Shown: piece after piece, positions 12,358 to 24,100 of the stretch
Layout: every line of letters starts with the position of its first letter
Numbering within the stretch: the stretch's first letter is position 1
From: Desmodesmus armatus
Taxonomy: Eukaryota; Chlorophyta; Chlorophyceae; Sphaeropleales; Scenedesmaceae
DNA length: 64,000 bases
Assembly (NCBI GenBank): GCA_007449985.2
Contig: VIIQ02000827.1
Span: forward strand, 722,352 to 786,351
Reading direction: 5' to 3'
The notes under the pieces: generated by a model
What the model saw: the letters and a program-made list of their open reading frames with translations, nothing else
Told to the model about the DNA's origin: nothing
Databases searched by the model: none
Program-made: the position numbers and the translations under genes

Positions 12358-14256
12358 GAACTGGGAGCTCTGGCACTGAGAACACTGAATGTTGTAATTG
12401 TGATATTCTCATCCAACCCTTGCGTGCCTTGCAGGTTGATAGTCGATGAATGTCGAGACTGTGCTATGTGCAACTTTGGACACGAGTCCTATCCCAAACC
12501 CCTCCCAAACCCCAACCCCCTTGCTGCCACCCGCTCGCTGTCAGCATCTAGTGATCGTGTAAAAACCGTGCTGTCAAACACTGGCGAATTGAAGCCTACA
12601 AGTTGCCAACCATACACTTTCGTTGGTTTCGTCATGTACATGATAACCATGAGTACATGTGCTGCAAGGCAGTGCCCTTGAGTCGCAGGCCTTGCAATAT
12701 ACATATTCATTGGTCCAAACATATGAAAAGGCACGTTTCTGAGACCTGCAGTGTGGTGGAACATCGGCAGCGCAACCAGTGTTTTCTACGTCACCTCTCG
12801 CAGTCTGCAACTGCCACATGCAATGTTCGCAATGGAAGTCAATATTATCAGGTCGTGAGGGCCCGTAGGGCATTCCATAGTTACCAGAAGAAAACCTTTC
12901 GCATACACTTAACCATTTTTGCTGCATACTCCCACGTAATGCCTGTACCCAGCGCCAACTACTGTGTGGGTCAATCCCGAGAAAGACGTCTTTCTTCGCT
13001 TGCATGCACAAAATCAACTAGCCGTGGGTGGGACTGTTTAAGACCCACTACGGCTCGTAGGACGGCTGATCTAGCCTACCAAATGTACCAGTTGTATGAT
13101 TTGGAGGCAAGGGGCAGCCCCGGCATGGGGGTGGCGTGCAAGAGGAACTGCACGAAGCTACAGTACACCACTACACGTACTTGCAAGCACGTCAGAATCG
13201 GCCAGAACCCTCCTCAACCCCTCCCTACCCTGCAAGCCTGCGTTTCATGGTGTCACGATATGAGCTCTGCCGCAGAGTTAGCGGCCCATTGGGTGTGCAC
13301 TAGCGCCAAGCACAGTGGTTGAGACGGTTTCCACCCGTGGCACAGAGTAACTGGGTGTACCGGTGTGAAAAGCCCTACCCCTTACCCCCTTGTCAGGTTC
13401 GTGACTGTTGTGTGACACTCACTGTTGCTTTCCCAAACGGACGAAAAAAAGACTGCTCAGATTTTGCCCCCTGTCCCTAAGGCTCTGCTTTGAAGCAGCC
13501 CTCACCCTTCGCGCTCTTGAAAATAGGCTCGCTCTGACAGCCCTTACCACACATTGTGGGGGTTGGTGCAGGGGTACTAATACTATAAACGTTATAGTAT
13601 TAGTACCCCTGGGTTGGTGGACCGCCAGGCAGCAATGCGTGACTGACTGTGACCTGATGGGGCAAAAGAGAGGTGAGACCGAAAGCACCTTGAGGCCCTG
13701 GGGCACATGATACTTTGTTGACATCCACCAGTGCGCCTAGTGATATTGGGAGCTGGCCCATGTGGAGTGTGCGTTGTGGAAGTACTGAATGATCAAGGCA
13801 GGATCAAGGTGGGTCATGAATTTTGATGTGACACATCCAACTGTCCACTTTGCATTCTGACCAACCAACGAGATGCTATGGTCAACTTTCCTTTCTAATC
13901 AAAGTTGAAAGAAATGGCTCAGCACCAGGTCAGCGCACAGTGGACTGACAGCCCTGCTGATCCAAGCACTGTTGTGCTGCTGCCATACGCTGTCTATCAC
14001 CTTCAACAGAGATGTGAACTCACCTTAGAGGTTCTGTTTGGTACTTATAATGTACTGACGTGACCTTGTTCAATACGCACACAACCCGCAGCGAGGTTTA
14101 AGGAAAAGCTGCTGGAGAAAGCCTCTCTGGCGACCAAAATCTGCCTTACTCATCCAGGTACTAAAAGCAGCGTCAAGGTTTGCAGTCCGGTTCGGTTCCG
14201 TTTGTTTGTTTTCCCGGTTCGTGTTTGGCTTCGGTTCGGCAAGGGAAGGGGTCAGG
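12358..14256. other. Intergenic region with no recognised gene
   Basis: Open frames on both strands here (for example 12603-13322 plus and 12574-13017 minus) have no domain, no repeated family motif and no splice-linked partner, so I do not call them genes. The stretch 12480-13400 is less G+C-rich than its surroundings and lacks GCA-triplet runs, which may mark old inserted DNA. A hairpin element at 13561-13619 is listed separately. The last 150 bp, rich in ggttcg/tttg, should contain the leader of the RRM gene. Confidence 0.35.
13561..13619. mobile_element. 43-bp perfect hairpin with 8-bp direct repeats, hAT-like micro-MITE
   Basis: CAGGGGTACTAATACTATAA at 13569-13588 is followed by the three bases ACG and then by its exact reverse complement at 13592-13611. 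Immediately outside, GGTTGGTG occurs at 13561-13568 and again at 13612-13619. An 8-bp target duplication and termini starting CAGGG are hallmarks of hAT transposons. The element would consist of two terminal repeats and almost nothing else. The AT-rich stem contrasts with the GC-rich surroundings. The structure is seen directly; the hAT assignment is inference. Confidence 0.7.
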
Positions 14257-15536
14257 ATGTCTGTCAAGCTTTACGGTGGGTCTGATGAGCATGATGGGAT
14301 CGGTCTAGCAATGGATGAGCACGCCCACCGCCACCCCACGTCTCTGTCGTCAAGGTTGCTCATGCCAGCCTGCTGCTGCTTGTTTGCGCTGTAACAGTCG
14401 GCAACATCCCATGGAGGGCCAGCGTGGATGAGCTGCGCGACCTGTTCGCCCAGTTCGGCAACGTGGAGGTGGGCAGATGGTTGTTTGGTGATCTTTGCTT
14501 CCGCGCGTGCCCTCTGGGTGTCGCTTGGGCCAGGACGGGCCAGCATGGAACAGTTTTGATCTGATCCGTTTGGTTTTCATGCTTTATGTCACCCAGGACT
14601 GCTTCATCCCCCAGGACAGGGAGTCAGGCCGCCCTCGTGGCTTCGCTTTCGTGACCATGGCCTCTGGCTCTGATCAGGCTATCCAGAACCTGAACGAGAC
14701 TGAGTTCCAGGTGGGTACGCCCAGCCTACGCTGCCACTGACGCAGTCCGACAGTCTGCCATCTGCTGGCGTGGCAGCTGCATTTGCTTAGCTCCGACACG
14801 CCTTTCAGCTGCACACACGCTTCAAGATGAATGCATTGGCTACCAGCCGCGATCACAGGTCGTGGCAGCGCCGGACAAGGTGTCTTGGTTGGCCAGCTGC
14901 AGCACCAGTCAGCAGCAGACACCCACCTGCATGGATGTGCAAGTTCGTCACACGGCAGCATGCACTTGGTTGTCTGCAGTCTTGCTCTTTGCGGTTTAAG
15001 GATTCTGTCATTGCGCTGTGCTGTGCGTCTTCGACTGACCATTGTGGTGCATTGTGGCTGCAGGGCCGTACCATCCGCGTGAACGAGGCTCAGCCTCCAT
15101 CAGGTGGTGGTGGCTTCGGGGGTGGCCGTGGTGGTGGCCGCAGTGGCGGTGGCTACGGTGGTGGTGGCTACGGCGGTGGTGGCGGCGGCTATGGCGGTGA
15201 GTCACACTTGTGCCCTGTGAAAGTTATATTGAGACCATTGCTGTCTTGCAACAGGCAGCATGCGTGCCTTCCAACTACATGACTGCACGAACATGACATG
15301 CTGGCAGCATCGTAGCTTTCAAAAGAAGACAGCAGGTGGGCAGACCAGGTTACGGCAGAAACAAAGACATTGCAAGAAATGCATGGAATGCAGTGCACTT
15401 CTGTCGGCAGATGCCTGGCACTGACACACGTTGCATTGTGCTCCTCCTCTTGCCTGCAGGTGGTGGCTACGGTGGTGGTTACCAGCAGGGTGGCGGTGGC
15501 TACGGTGGTGGTGGCTACGGTGGCGGCGGCTACTAA
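14257..15536 (+). CDS. Glycine-rich RNA-binding protein with one RRM
   Basis: Exons 14257-14275, 14398-14468, 14597-14710, 15064-15196 and 15460-15536 give 137 aa. The RRM spans about residues 3-80: RNP2 is LYVGNI, rebuilt across intron 1, and RNP1 is RGFAFVTM, between [16 protein letters not shown] and [20 protein letters not shown]. The tail from about residue 83 is almost pure Gly/Tyr ([13 protein letters not shown]). This is the architecture of plant GRP7/GRP8 and related algal proteins, which bind mRNA in nucleus and cytoplasm, act in splicing, stability and cold or circadian responses, and can phase-separate through the Gly/Tyr tail. Two introns fall inside the tail. The first coding exon is only 19 bp. 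The start is the ATG that yields the canonical MSVKLYVGN opening. Confidence 0.93.
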
Positions 15537-17767
15537 GCAGGATGACAAGAGAAAGAGAGCAGGTGTTGCCTGACCCCTCCTGTTGACACATGACCATGTC
15601 CCCAGAGTAGCTTTTGTCCTGCGTCGATGTTGTACAGTAGCGCTGCATTGGCAGCACCCAACCCACCAGGGTTGCATGCCCCGCAGCTCTTAGGCTGCGC
15701 GTGTATGGACGTCGGTCGAGTGTGGTTCCATGGTATGCCCGTGTACTTCGGTTACCTGCCAGGAGAAGAAATGGGCCGCGCTTTTTGAGCTGGTTGGCTG
15801 CTCGTGCCGTGTTGCTTGTACGACTTTTTGGCTCTGGGGACGCAGGAGGTGCTCATGCACTTGCTGTAGTGCCTGCGATGCTGTTTGCATGACTAATAAA
15901 TTTTGCTTTGTTTTACCAGGTTGCCGAGTGGTCGTACTGATCCCACCCCTCTGGTGTGCATGCATCTTTTGGCCTGTGGTTCCCCGCGGGCACATGCCCC
16001 AGCATGTGTTCATGTTCGCCTCGTGTCTTGCTTGTGCTTGCATGTGAGCAAACAGCATTCAGCCACATGGATTGATGCTCTTGGGTTCCAGAGCACGGTA
16101 TACCTTGTTTTGGAAGGCTTGCCTGCTATGGTTCGGATGCTTGGTGCTGTTTGCAAGGTGTTGTGCCCGTCATTTCAAGCCTCATTTGCCCAGGATAGGT
16201 TTGGTTTGAGTGGATGTGGAGCATGGTGCCCACCAGTGGGGATGGTAACTGCTACGGTCGGCTGAAAAGAAGGAGTGAGATATGACAGGCAGTGAGAGAA
16301 TGGCCTCGCACGAAGCAGAGTGTTCAACAGCATGTATTTGGCACAAAGATAACATTCTGCTGACTGGGAATGGCCTCAAGCATATTGTCTGAAGCATACT
16401 CCTTATAACAGGGGCAGCAGCTGCACATGTATTCTTCTCTGTCAGGCATGGCACAAAAGTAATCCATCCGCAGCAGCACTCTGTCACATGAGCACAACAA
16501 CAGCTCTGGCAGTTGCGATGAAGCTGCACCCAGCCCCTGTGCTGGTAACACAGGGTAGGGATTATTTGAAACTGCCACAGGGACTTTTTTCAGCAGGGGG
16601 GAGGGCTTGGGGCATTCTGGTTCAGGAGGGCCTTGAACACGGACTGCTGCAGAGCCTGCAAGTTGCCTTGAAAACAGGGCAGTCTGGGGCCTTGGGGGGG
16701 GGGGGGGCATAGGGCTTTCCACAGGGTGAGCCTTCCAGGCAGTGCCCCAGGGGGTAGGGCCTCTCGGGGAGCCTGGTAAAAAAAGTGGGTGTGTCACTTT
16801 CAACTAATCCCTGCCCACACTTGACAGAGTGTACATGTGGTGAATTAGGTTGCAGCTGTGGCTCAAACCCCCTTGCTGGCTGTGGGGCAGACAGTACAGT
16901 CAACAGGCCGCCTCCCCTGGCAGCACATGCCATGTGTTGGCAACCGTTGCAGTGACTGCTGCTTGGAGGGTGTGGGCTCATCCTGGAGCATGTTGGTCCT
17001 TTGCACGACAAGCACTGACGAGAACGACGATAAAATCCCAGCAAATTGGCTCATGTCCAGGAGGTGCTTGCCCTAAACCAAATCGCCACATGTGTTGTCC
17101 TTGGGCTTGCCACACCCTGTGATATTTCTAGGAGGCATAGCAGCACACTCCAAAGTACAAACCATTTTTTACACATCCTGCCCTACCATGTTGAACAGTC
17201 AGACCCATCATTGAATGACTGACTGGCTTGTGCATATTGGAGGGAATTGCCAAGAAGCCATGTGCCCTGATGCGCTGTTGATAGACATGCTCAAAACTGC
17301 AATGTGCACCATATTGTACGGCCATAAGCAATGGCAGCCGGCAGGCCTTTTCGTTGCAGGCTTGCATGCAGGCACAGCATGCAGCAAACACTTATGCACC
17401 CAACAAAAGTTGTAAGCCCATGAAAGCCTTGGCATGCTTGCGGCTGCAAGAGACCAGCTGCTTGCATCACCAAAGACAACAACTCCAAACCACGCGCCTG
17501 AGCTTTCCGGCCTGATGCAAATCCAAGCCAGCAGCGAGGCTCAGCGCTGCTGAGCTGCACCCCTTCCTGGACCGAGTCCGGCACTCTATGCCCCCTACCC
17601 CTCAGGTCAACGACGCACCAGCGCAAGTTGCAACCATGCACACTGCTAATTGCCAGGTCAAATCACCAATCAAATACGTGCAGCAGCGCCCAGCAGCAGC
17701 TATGCCTGCCAGCACCACTGGGACAACTAAACACCACATGAAACAGCCAGCAGGAGCGTCAGCACGA
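15537..17767. other. Convergent 3' regions of the RRM gene and the GT-B gene
   Basis: No coding frame is supported. A T-rich stretch with actaataaattttg at 15891-15905 may be near the 3' end of the RRM transcript. A run of twelve or more G lies at about 16695-16708. On the minus strand TGTAA (plus-strand ttaca) occurs at about 17169-17173, some 600 bp beyond the stop of the glycosyltransferase gene, and is a candidate polyadenylation signal for it. Confidence 0.35.
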
Positions 17768-20685
17768 TCACTGACGCTTCTGCTTCTGCCATGCCTGCCG
17801 CTGTTGCTGCGCGCGCACTTGCAAGAAGCGCTTGAGCTGCTTCATCCGTTCCAAGAACGCCGCCTTCTCACCCCTGTAAGCTGCCCGCGCCGCTGCCTGC
17901 ATCCGCTGCTTGTCTTCCGCACTCAGCGCCAGCCCCTTCCCCACCGCTTCACACAGCCCCTCGGCCGACACATGGCCGTTGATATGCGTTAGCACGCCCA
18001 GCTCTGTCCCTGCCTCTGATTTGGTGAACACGGTGGGCACCAGTAGGCCTGCCTGCGGTGTTACCAGCTCATTCATAGGCGGGTGGTCAACTGTAACTAC
18101 CAACGCACCCACGGCCCTCCCTCGTTGAGGTAATGACCGAACCCCTCACGGACAGACGGACACACATGCATCGACGCTGCGCCCTGCATGTCCCGTAGGC
18201 GAGCAGCATCCAGCAGGACCTCAGAGCTCTGGGAGCTTCCTGCAGGGGCTATCGGCGGTAAATAGATGATGTTGCCAGCGCTGCGAGAGGGAGGGGTGAG
18301 CTCCTCGTCAGATACCTTGCCAACCACCACAAGAGGCGGCCAGTCACGGTGCTTGGCCCAGCAGTCGAGTGTCACCCGCGTCTGCTTCAGCCCGGACTTG
18401 CCCTTCACATGGATGGCGTAGCCTTGCTGGGGCTTGGTGGGGTTCAGGCTGGCTCTCAACCCTGCCACACAGCAGCAAACAACAGATAACAGCAGGCATG
18501 AGCAAGTACACAGCATAGCAAAACGTGCTCAGATCCATGACGATGATGGTTCCTGTGTGGAAAGTTTGCCTGCTCTGCCGGCTGTAAGGGCAGTGTGACA
18601 GTGTCATCTGCTTTTTGGTTGATGACCGCACAGCCTGCAAGGCCCTGAGCAGAGGTCTGAGCAAGTGCACATCCCCAAAATCACCCAAACACTGATGTAT
18701 ATTGCTGCCAGCTTGCGCAGCTGCATGGCCCAAAGGTACTGGCACTCGGCTTTGTACTGCCCCCAAGCAACTAAAAACGCACAGCCCTGCCCACCTGTGA
18801 TGACGTCCCCTGACAAGCCCACACTGGGGTCTGATGAGGTGTGGCTCATGAACCACACAGACGCCAGTAGCCCTTGTTCACCACATGCTGCCGCATTAGG
18901 TCGACACACACACGCGTCTTGCTGCAAGGAAAACAAGCAAAGCACACATATTGCTGCACGATTGGGGAAGTACTGATAAGACAAGTTCAGATCATCTTGC
19001 TGTGAGGGTGAGTTCACCTGCACTTCCTGTATTTATACCCAGCCCGTCACACATGGCAAGCTGTCCAGCATTGACGTGCATTGCTGCAAGGTAAAACATG
19101 CACATGTGACAAGAACACTGGTGATGAGAGAGGCCCCCTAGTAATAGCAGCTAGCTTACCAGATGAACCCCTGCATCTTTGCATGCACGTGTGCATCGTT
19201 GCTCCAGAGATGTTCGTGGTTCAGCAGCTGCAAGTGAAGGACACCCTTGTCGCTGCTGAGGAACTCCTGGTAGGTGCTCTCTAGGAACAACCTGGCAGTC
19301 TGTGGGCCGCAGTACGAGTTGTACGCCTGAATGTCTGCAGGCAGCAAGGGATCACATACAGACACCATGATTTCTGAGCGAGTGCTGTCTGCTGCTTCAC
19401 CCGCCAACAGCACGCTCAATTTGAAGAGGGCTGCACATCATGCCATAGCAGCTGTCATGTCGGGCTGTGGATCTCACCAGTCGCAGCCCTTCCAAACTAG
19501 AGCTGTGCACACCCACAAGGCGTGGGCGGTGCTGCTGGGTGGCTGGAGTGGGGCAGCCCGTGGGACTGCAGCTGCTGCAGCTGTGTGTCTTCCCAGCTGC
19601 ACCTCACCTTTAGGCATTGGTATGATGCGCGCACCAGCGTATATGGCGTAGAGAGCCACATCGGTGCTGCACAGCACAGCACAGCACAGCCAGACAGTGT
19701 CACGCGCCATGCCATGCCATGTGGTCGCTGCAGCCGCGTCGGAAAATACATGCAGCACTGTGACTGGACTGCCGCGTAAGGGGGCTGCTTGCACAGATGA
19801 GAGCACTGTTCGTGCTTTGTAGACGCTGCTGCTGCTGTTACTGCTTTGGCTCACCACATGCCGACCCCGCGTTCCGCGCCTCTGAGCATCACATCTAGGA
19901 TGGGGCAGTGCCTGAGCAGCAGACACAGTATCAGCAGCAGGTAGTGAGCGTCGCAGCACCTGCAATGGTCCCCACCAGACGACCCAGCCGCTGGTGTGAT
20001 CACCGTGCCTGCTCCACCTGCTCATGTCGAAGCTGTGCATGAGTGTCTGCTGCTGCTGGTGAAGTAGCTGAAGGCTGCGCTGTTTGCAAATCGCTCCCTA
20101 TCTAACCTATGTCAGTTAGTCTATCTGACATAGCAGAGTCTCTATCACTCACGAGGGGTTGATCTCCTGGGAGACCACCAGGTTCCTGGCGGCGTCCACC
20201 ATGAGCACTGTGTCTTCCCGCTTGATGCACTCGTCCACGATCTGCCGCAACAGCATCTCATCTGCTGCATGCTGTTGCAGATCCAGCACAAGGCCTGCTG
20301 GGGGGTCTGCTATTCCATCAGCTAAGACCTTTTGAACCACCAGGCGGTGGTGCAGCGAGGTGGCCCCTGAGTAGATGCCAAAAAAGGCCAGCAGCAAGCC
20401 TGCTGCACAGAGGAACGGTAGCTGCAGCTGCTTGGCACCTGCTGCTGGCAGGATCTGAGCAAAGCGCCCAAGGCCCCTGTTGACAGCACACGATCAGCAG
20501 TACAACCCAACCCACTGCATCAACAGCATGTGCTTGGCGCTGTTGCCTCAGCGCAAGGGGCATGCTGCATGAAGGAGCCAGGAGTGATAAGAGGCACCAG
20601 TAGGCATGTTACATGACCCACCGACCCACCTGCGCAGCTTGTACTTCCTTCCCTTGTCACTGCTCATGGACCCCCTTGCTGTCAT
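17768..20685 (-). CDS. Type II membrane glycosyltransferase, GT-B (family 1/4-like) C-terminal domain
   Basis: Six exons on the minus strand: 20685-20630, 20476-20153, 20074-19608, 19334-19160, 18921-18795 and 18461-17768; about 614 aa once two single-base gaps are allowed for. A short basic N-terminus (MTARGSMSSDKGRKYKLRR) precedes one hydrophobic segment (LLLAFFGIYSGATS, about residues 45-58), a signal anchor typical of Golgi enzymes. The C-terminal half has KQTRVTLDCWAKHRDWPPLV, then CPSVREGFGHYLNE, then GALVVTVDHPPMNELV: the sugar-nucleotide binding side of GT-B retaining enzymes, with the EGFG..NE signature. The sugar donor is unknown. Apparent -1 frameshifts near 18117-18123 and near 18850-18865 both fall at G runs, and the frames either side are well conserved. 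It stands head to head with the GT71 gene. Confidence 0.8.
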
Positions 20686-21110
20686 GACGACTCCAAGGTC
20701 AGCATCCTGCACAGAACTTCTTCAGGTGATGCTACAGTGAATCCTCTGATTCTCCGGATACATACTGCAAAGTACTTCCACAGCCTGGAGTTGGGATGAC
20801 AAACTGGACAACTGTCCCCAACTCCTGCAGTTATGAGGCCACACCTGAGCTCGGTGCCAACCCGTTGCGTTCTTCTTGATCTCGCACTTGAACGGCTGCT
20901 TTCAAATATCGTTCTTGCCAGCCACTGTGTTTGCAAGGAAACCAGAACCGCGGTGAAGGACCTTCACAACGATTGACGGTGGCCAGAGCGTTTCAACAAG
21001 CTGCAGTTCTGCCATCAGCTACTCCGTGGCACCGTTCATGCCCTCGTAGCTGTGCTTCCACCTGGCTGAGCAGAGTTTGACTGCTTGAACTGCAGCAGAT
21101 ACAGAGCGGG
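20686..21110. promoter_or_regulatory. Shared promoter region between two divergent glycosyltransferase genes
   Basis: Only 425 bp separate the ATG of the minus-strand GT-B gene (20685) from the first ATG of the plus-strand GT71-like gene (21111). It must hold both leaders and promoters unless an upstream noncoding exon exists. No TATA box is obvious. A minus-strand open frame of 84 codons (20682-20936) shows no features and is in a different frame from the GT-B start. Confidence 0.5.
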
Positions 21111-24100
21111 ATGATGAAGCAGATAGGGATGTCCTGGTTTGCACAGGCACAGGATGCCTATCAGTCTCTCAGTGGCTCCCCGTACCTCCCCCTCAGCAGC
21201 AGGCGCATGCAGTTGCGCAGCAAGAGGTTTGAAAGGAGGAGCAGCAGCAGTTCTGGGGGTGTTGGCAGCCACTGGGCCTGGAGAGGCAGCTCCCCAAGCA
21301 ATTGCTTGTGCGGTACACTGGTGATGGTGCCATGGATCACGCTGGTGCTGCTAACTGTCATACTTTGGAAAGCAAAGCTGCAAGGAGGGTTCCCTCCCAT
21401 CGTGAACGACATACCAGGGGGCAAGCAGTGTGTGGGCTGGAGGCAGACCTACTTCTGTCATCCCTTTGCGTAAGCAACATGCTGTGCTGATCATGACAGG
21501 CATCAGCAGGGCTGAGCTTGCTTGCCCGTCTGCTGGGCTGTGCTGTAGGATCTTGCCATCAACATGCTGACCACCACTAGCAAGCAAACCTTGTGAACGC
21601 AGCCCCAAAACAGCAACATGTCATCACCAGTCTGGACCATGTTGTGCTGTACAGGGAGCACTACTCGCAAGGAGACAGCGGCTGCGACAACGTAATCTAC
21701 CCAGGTGTTTCAGGGTACTGCCTGTGTGAGGGCAACATCACCACATCAAGGTGCGGCTAGCATGCAGGCATGCTGTCTCTCAGCTTCTTTTTCTGACAAT
21801 CAGCCACACCACTGGCAGGCCCATACCAGGTTTGTGTTGGATGTGTTTGATCGATATGCTTGCTGCAACAGTCCTGCAGAGTCACCAGCACGACCCCGTC
21901 CACTGCACTGGGTCAGGTGCTGCAGCTTATGAAACTCAGCCCAGCACCTGTCATGGTCACTGACTGCCATACATTGTGATCTTTCATGTCCTGCAGAGTC
22001 ACATGTGGCCCCATGAAGCCGTTCACCTGCAAGCAGAAGTGCATGGAGCTTGGGCTCAATCCCACAGACGCCCTGGAGCTGCCAACACCCATCACGTGTC
22101 CATACGAACGTAAGAGCCTGAGCATGCATGGGCTTGTAGCAGCAGCAGGATGCCGCACACAGCTTGCTGCCCTCAGCAAGTGACAGTTCCTTGCGTGCTC
22201 CTACAACTAGCCCCAAGGAATCCCTGGTGTGCTGTGCTGGCCTGCATGGCGTGCATGTGCGTTTCCTGCAGGTCCCTATGACCCAAGGCAGTACCTGGGT
22301 GGCATTGCTACTGTGCCAGACAGCTGGCAAGTTGATCTGGCCGCAGAGCGTGCAAAGGCAGCAAAGCCCTGGAAGCAAGTCATGGACCATGTTCGGCGGC
22401 ATGGTGAGTCGCATGAGGGCGCAGACGGGCGGGGTGCTTCCGCGGACTGCCGCCTGGATCCACACACTATAGCAGCTACAGGTTGGCGCACGACACCACG
22501 ATCCGTTGCAGTGCTAAAGGGCAGCCATTACACGAGCTCCACCATGTCCACTTGTGCTGTGATGAACGGCAGCAGCAAGCGCGTCTGCAATAATAGCGAT
22601 CCGAGCATGAGATGACATGGAAGTGGCAAGTGAGCCAGCCACATGCGCAGCAGCGCACGCTCTCTGACTTGGGTGCATGTCGGAACATGTCCTGCGCCCT
22701 AGGGTTGAGTGGAGTGGCTGCACCTGGGCTACGCAATGAGACACATGACTGGTCGCTGGAGGGACGGCGCATGCGGCAGGACGATGTGCAGTACGTGGCG
22801 TCCAAAGTGGCTGCCTTCAAGGCAGGCATTCCACGGTACCCAGCAGAAGCGTTCCAGGTAAGTGCTCTGTCAAAGGTGTCGCAGACTGCCCTGTGATACT
22901 TGGGAGGCAGATGATTCTTGCCACATGGTGCGGCACATAGATATTCAGCAACAGTGTGGGACAGCCTTCGGGTGAGATTCGTGGGCGTGAGGATCCTTTG
23001 GGCGCAGCAGCTGTCGTGAGACGTGCCAAGCTACAAATTGCTTTCTGGTCATGCCGTACGAAAACCTGGCCATGTGACATCTGTGTATGTTGCTGCAGAA
23101 AGCATGCAGTTCACATCAGAAGAGCAGCAGCCCTAATCCTGCGTGCTGAGGCTGCGGTTTGCTGTGATGCAGGGCCGAGGCATTGTCATGGTTGGTGGAG
23201 GCATGCGGTACATGGAGTCCACCTGGATTGGTGTGCACATGATCAGACGCTCTGGATGCCGCTTGCCGATTGAGATGTGGTAAGTGCATGCACCGGCCGT
23301 CAAGACCCTCATGGCCTGTCAGGTCACGGGCAACTGCTGCTTTGGTGCCAGCTACGGTAGCTGCACATGTATGCACACCCTTCAAGCACAGTCTGATGCA
23401 CCTCTTGGCAGCATACATCGTACATTCACATGCAAGTCTAATGCATGCTGTTGCAAGTCTAAGCTGTCCTGGTGTCCTGCAGGTATCCTGTGGTTGAGGC
23501 CCCCAGTGCCGAGGCAGCTGCAGAGTATGCAAAGCTTGGTGTCAGCACGCGGCTGCTGGACATGCCTGGCTTCAACATCAGCAAGCCATTCAGCAAGGAG
23601 GCTGACGACACAGACCACAACATGGGCAGGTTCACGATCAAGGCGGCCGTGCTGTTGTTGACGCGCTTTGAGGAGGTGGGTGCAGTCAGCCCTATGCAGT
23701 TGGCTTGGCTGGTTCAGCTGCTGCGCACCTTCTTGCACATGCCCCCGGGCAGCCAGAAGCCACTTTGGAGTCCTTGTGGGTCGAGCCAGGGCAACCATTG
23801 AACCGGCACATGTTTCCTGCTGGGCTGTCTGCAGGTGATTTACCTTGACGCAGACAACTTTGTCCTCCGGGACCCTTCAGTGCTGTTTGCCAGCAAAGAG
23901 TACAACAACACCGCAGCACTATTCTGGCAGGACTACTGGACCAACACCCTGGCGCCTGAGGTCGGTTGCGCACACTGCATGGAACACACGTCTAGCCAGC
24001 TGCCCACGCGGCCACTGTGCACGCGGCCACTCTGCTGCTTTTGTTTCCTGTGTGCATGATGCACATACAATGCAAATACATGTGCCCCTCTCACCACCAG

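Noticed and set aside
12574..13322. Open frames on both strands (239 codons plus, 147 codons minus)
   Set aside because: They overlap, show no domain or splice partners, and their amino-acid composition is that of random translation.
17768..20685. Calling the GT-B glycosyltransferase a pseudogene
   Set aside because: Only two single-base gaps, both at G runs, with conserved sequence and good splice sites throughout; sequencing error is likelier.
20682..20936. Minus-strand 84-codon frame just upstream of the GT-B gene
   Set aside because: It ends in a different frame from the GT-B start and lacks features; the ATG at 20685 gives a basic N-terminus followed by a signal anchor.
22481..22615. 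Using an exon at 22481-22615 in the GT71-like gene
   Set aside because: The frame entered from the previous exon meets a stop at 22613 with no donor before it; the acceptor at 22702 keeps phase with the conserved exon that follows.
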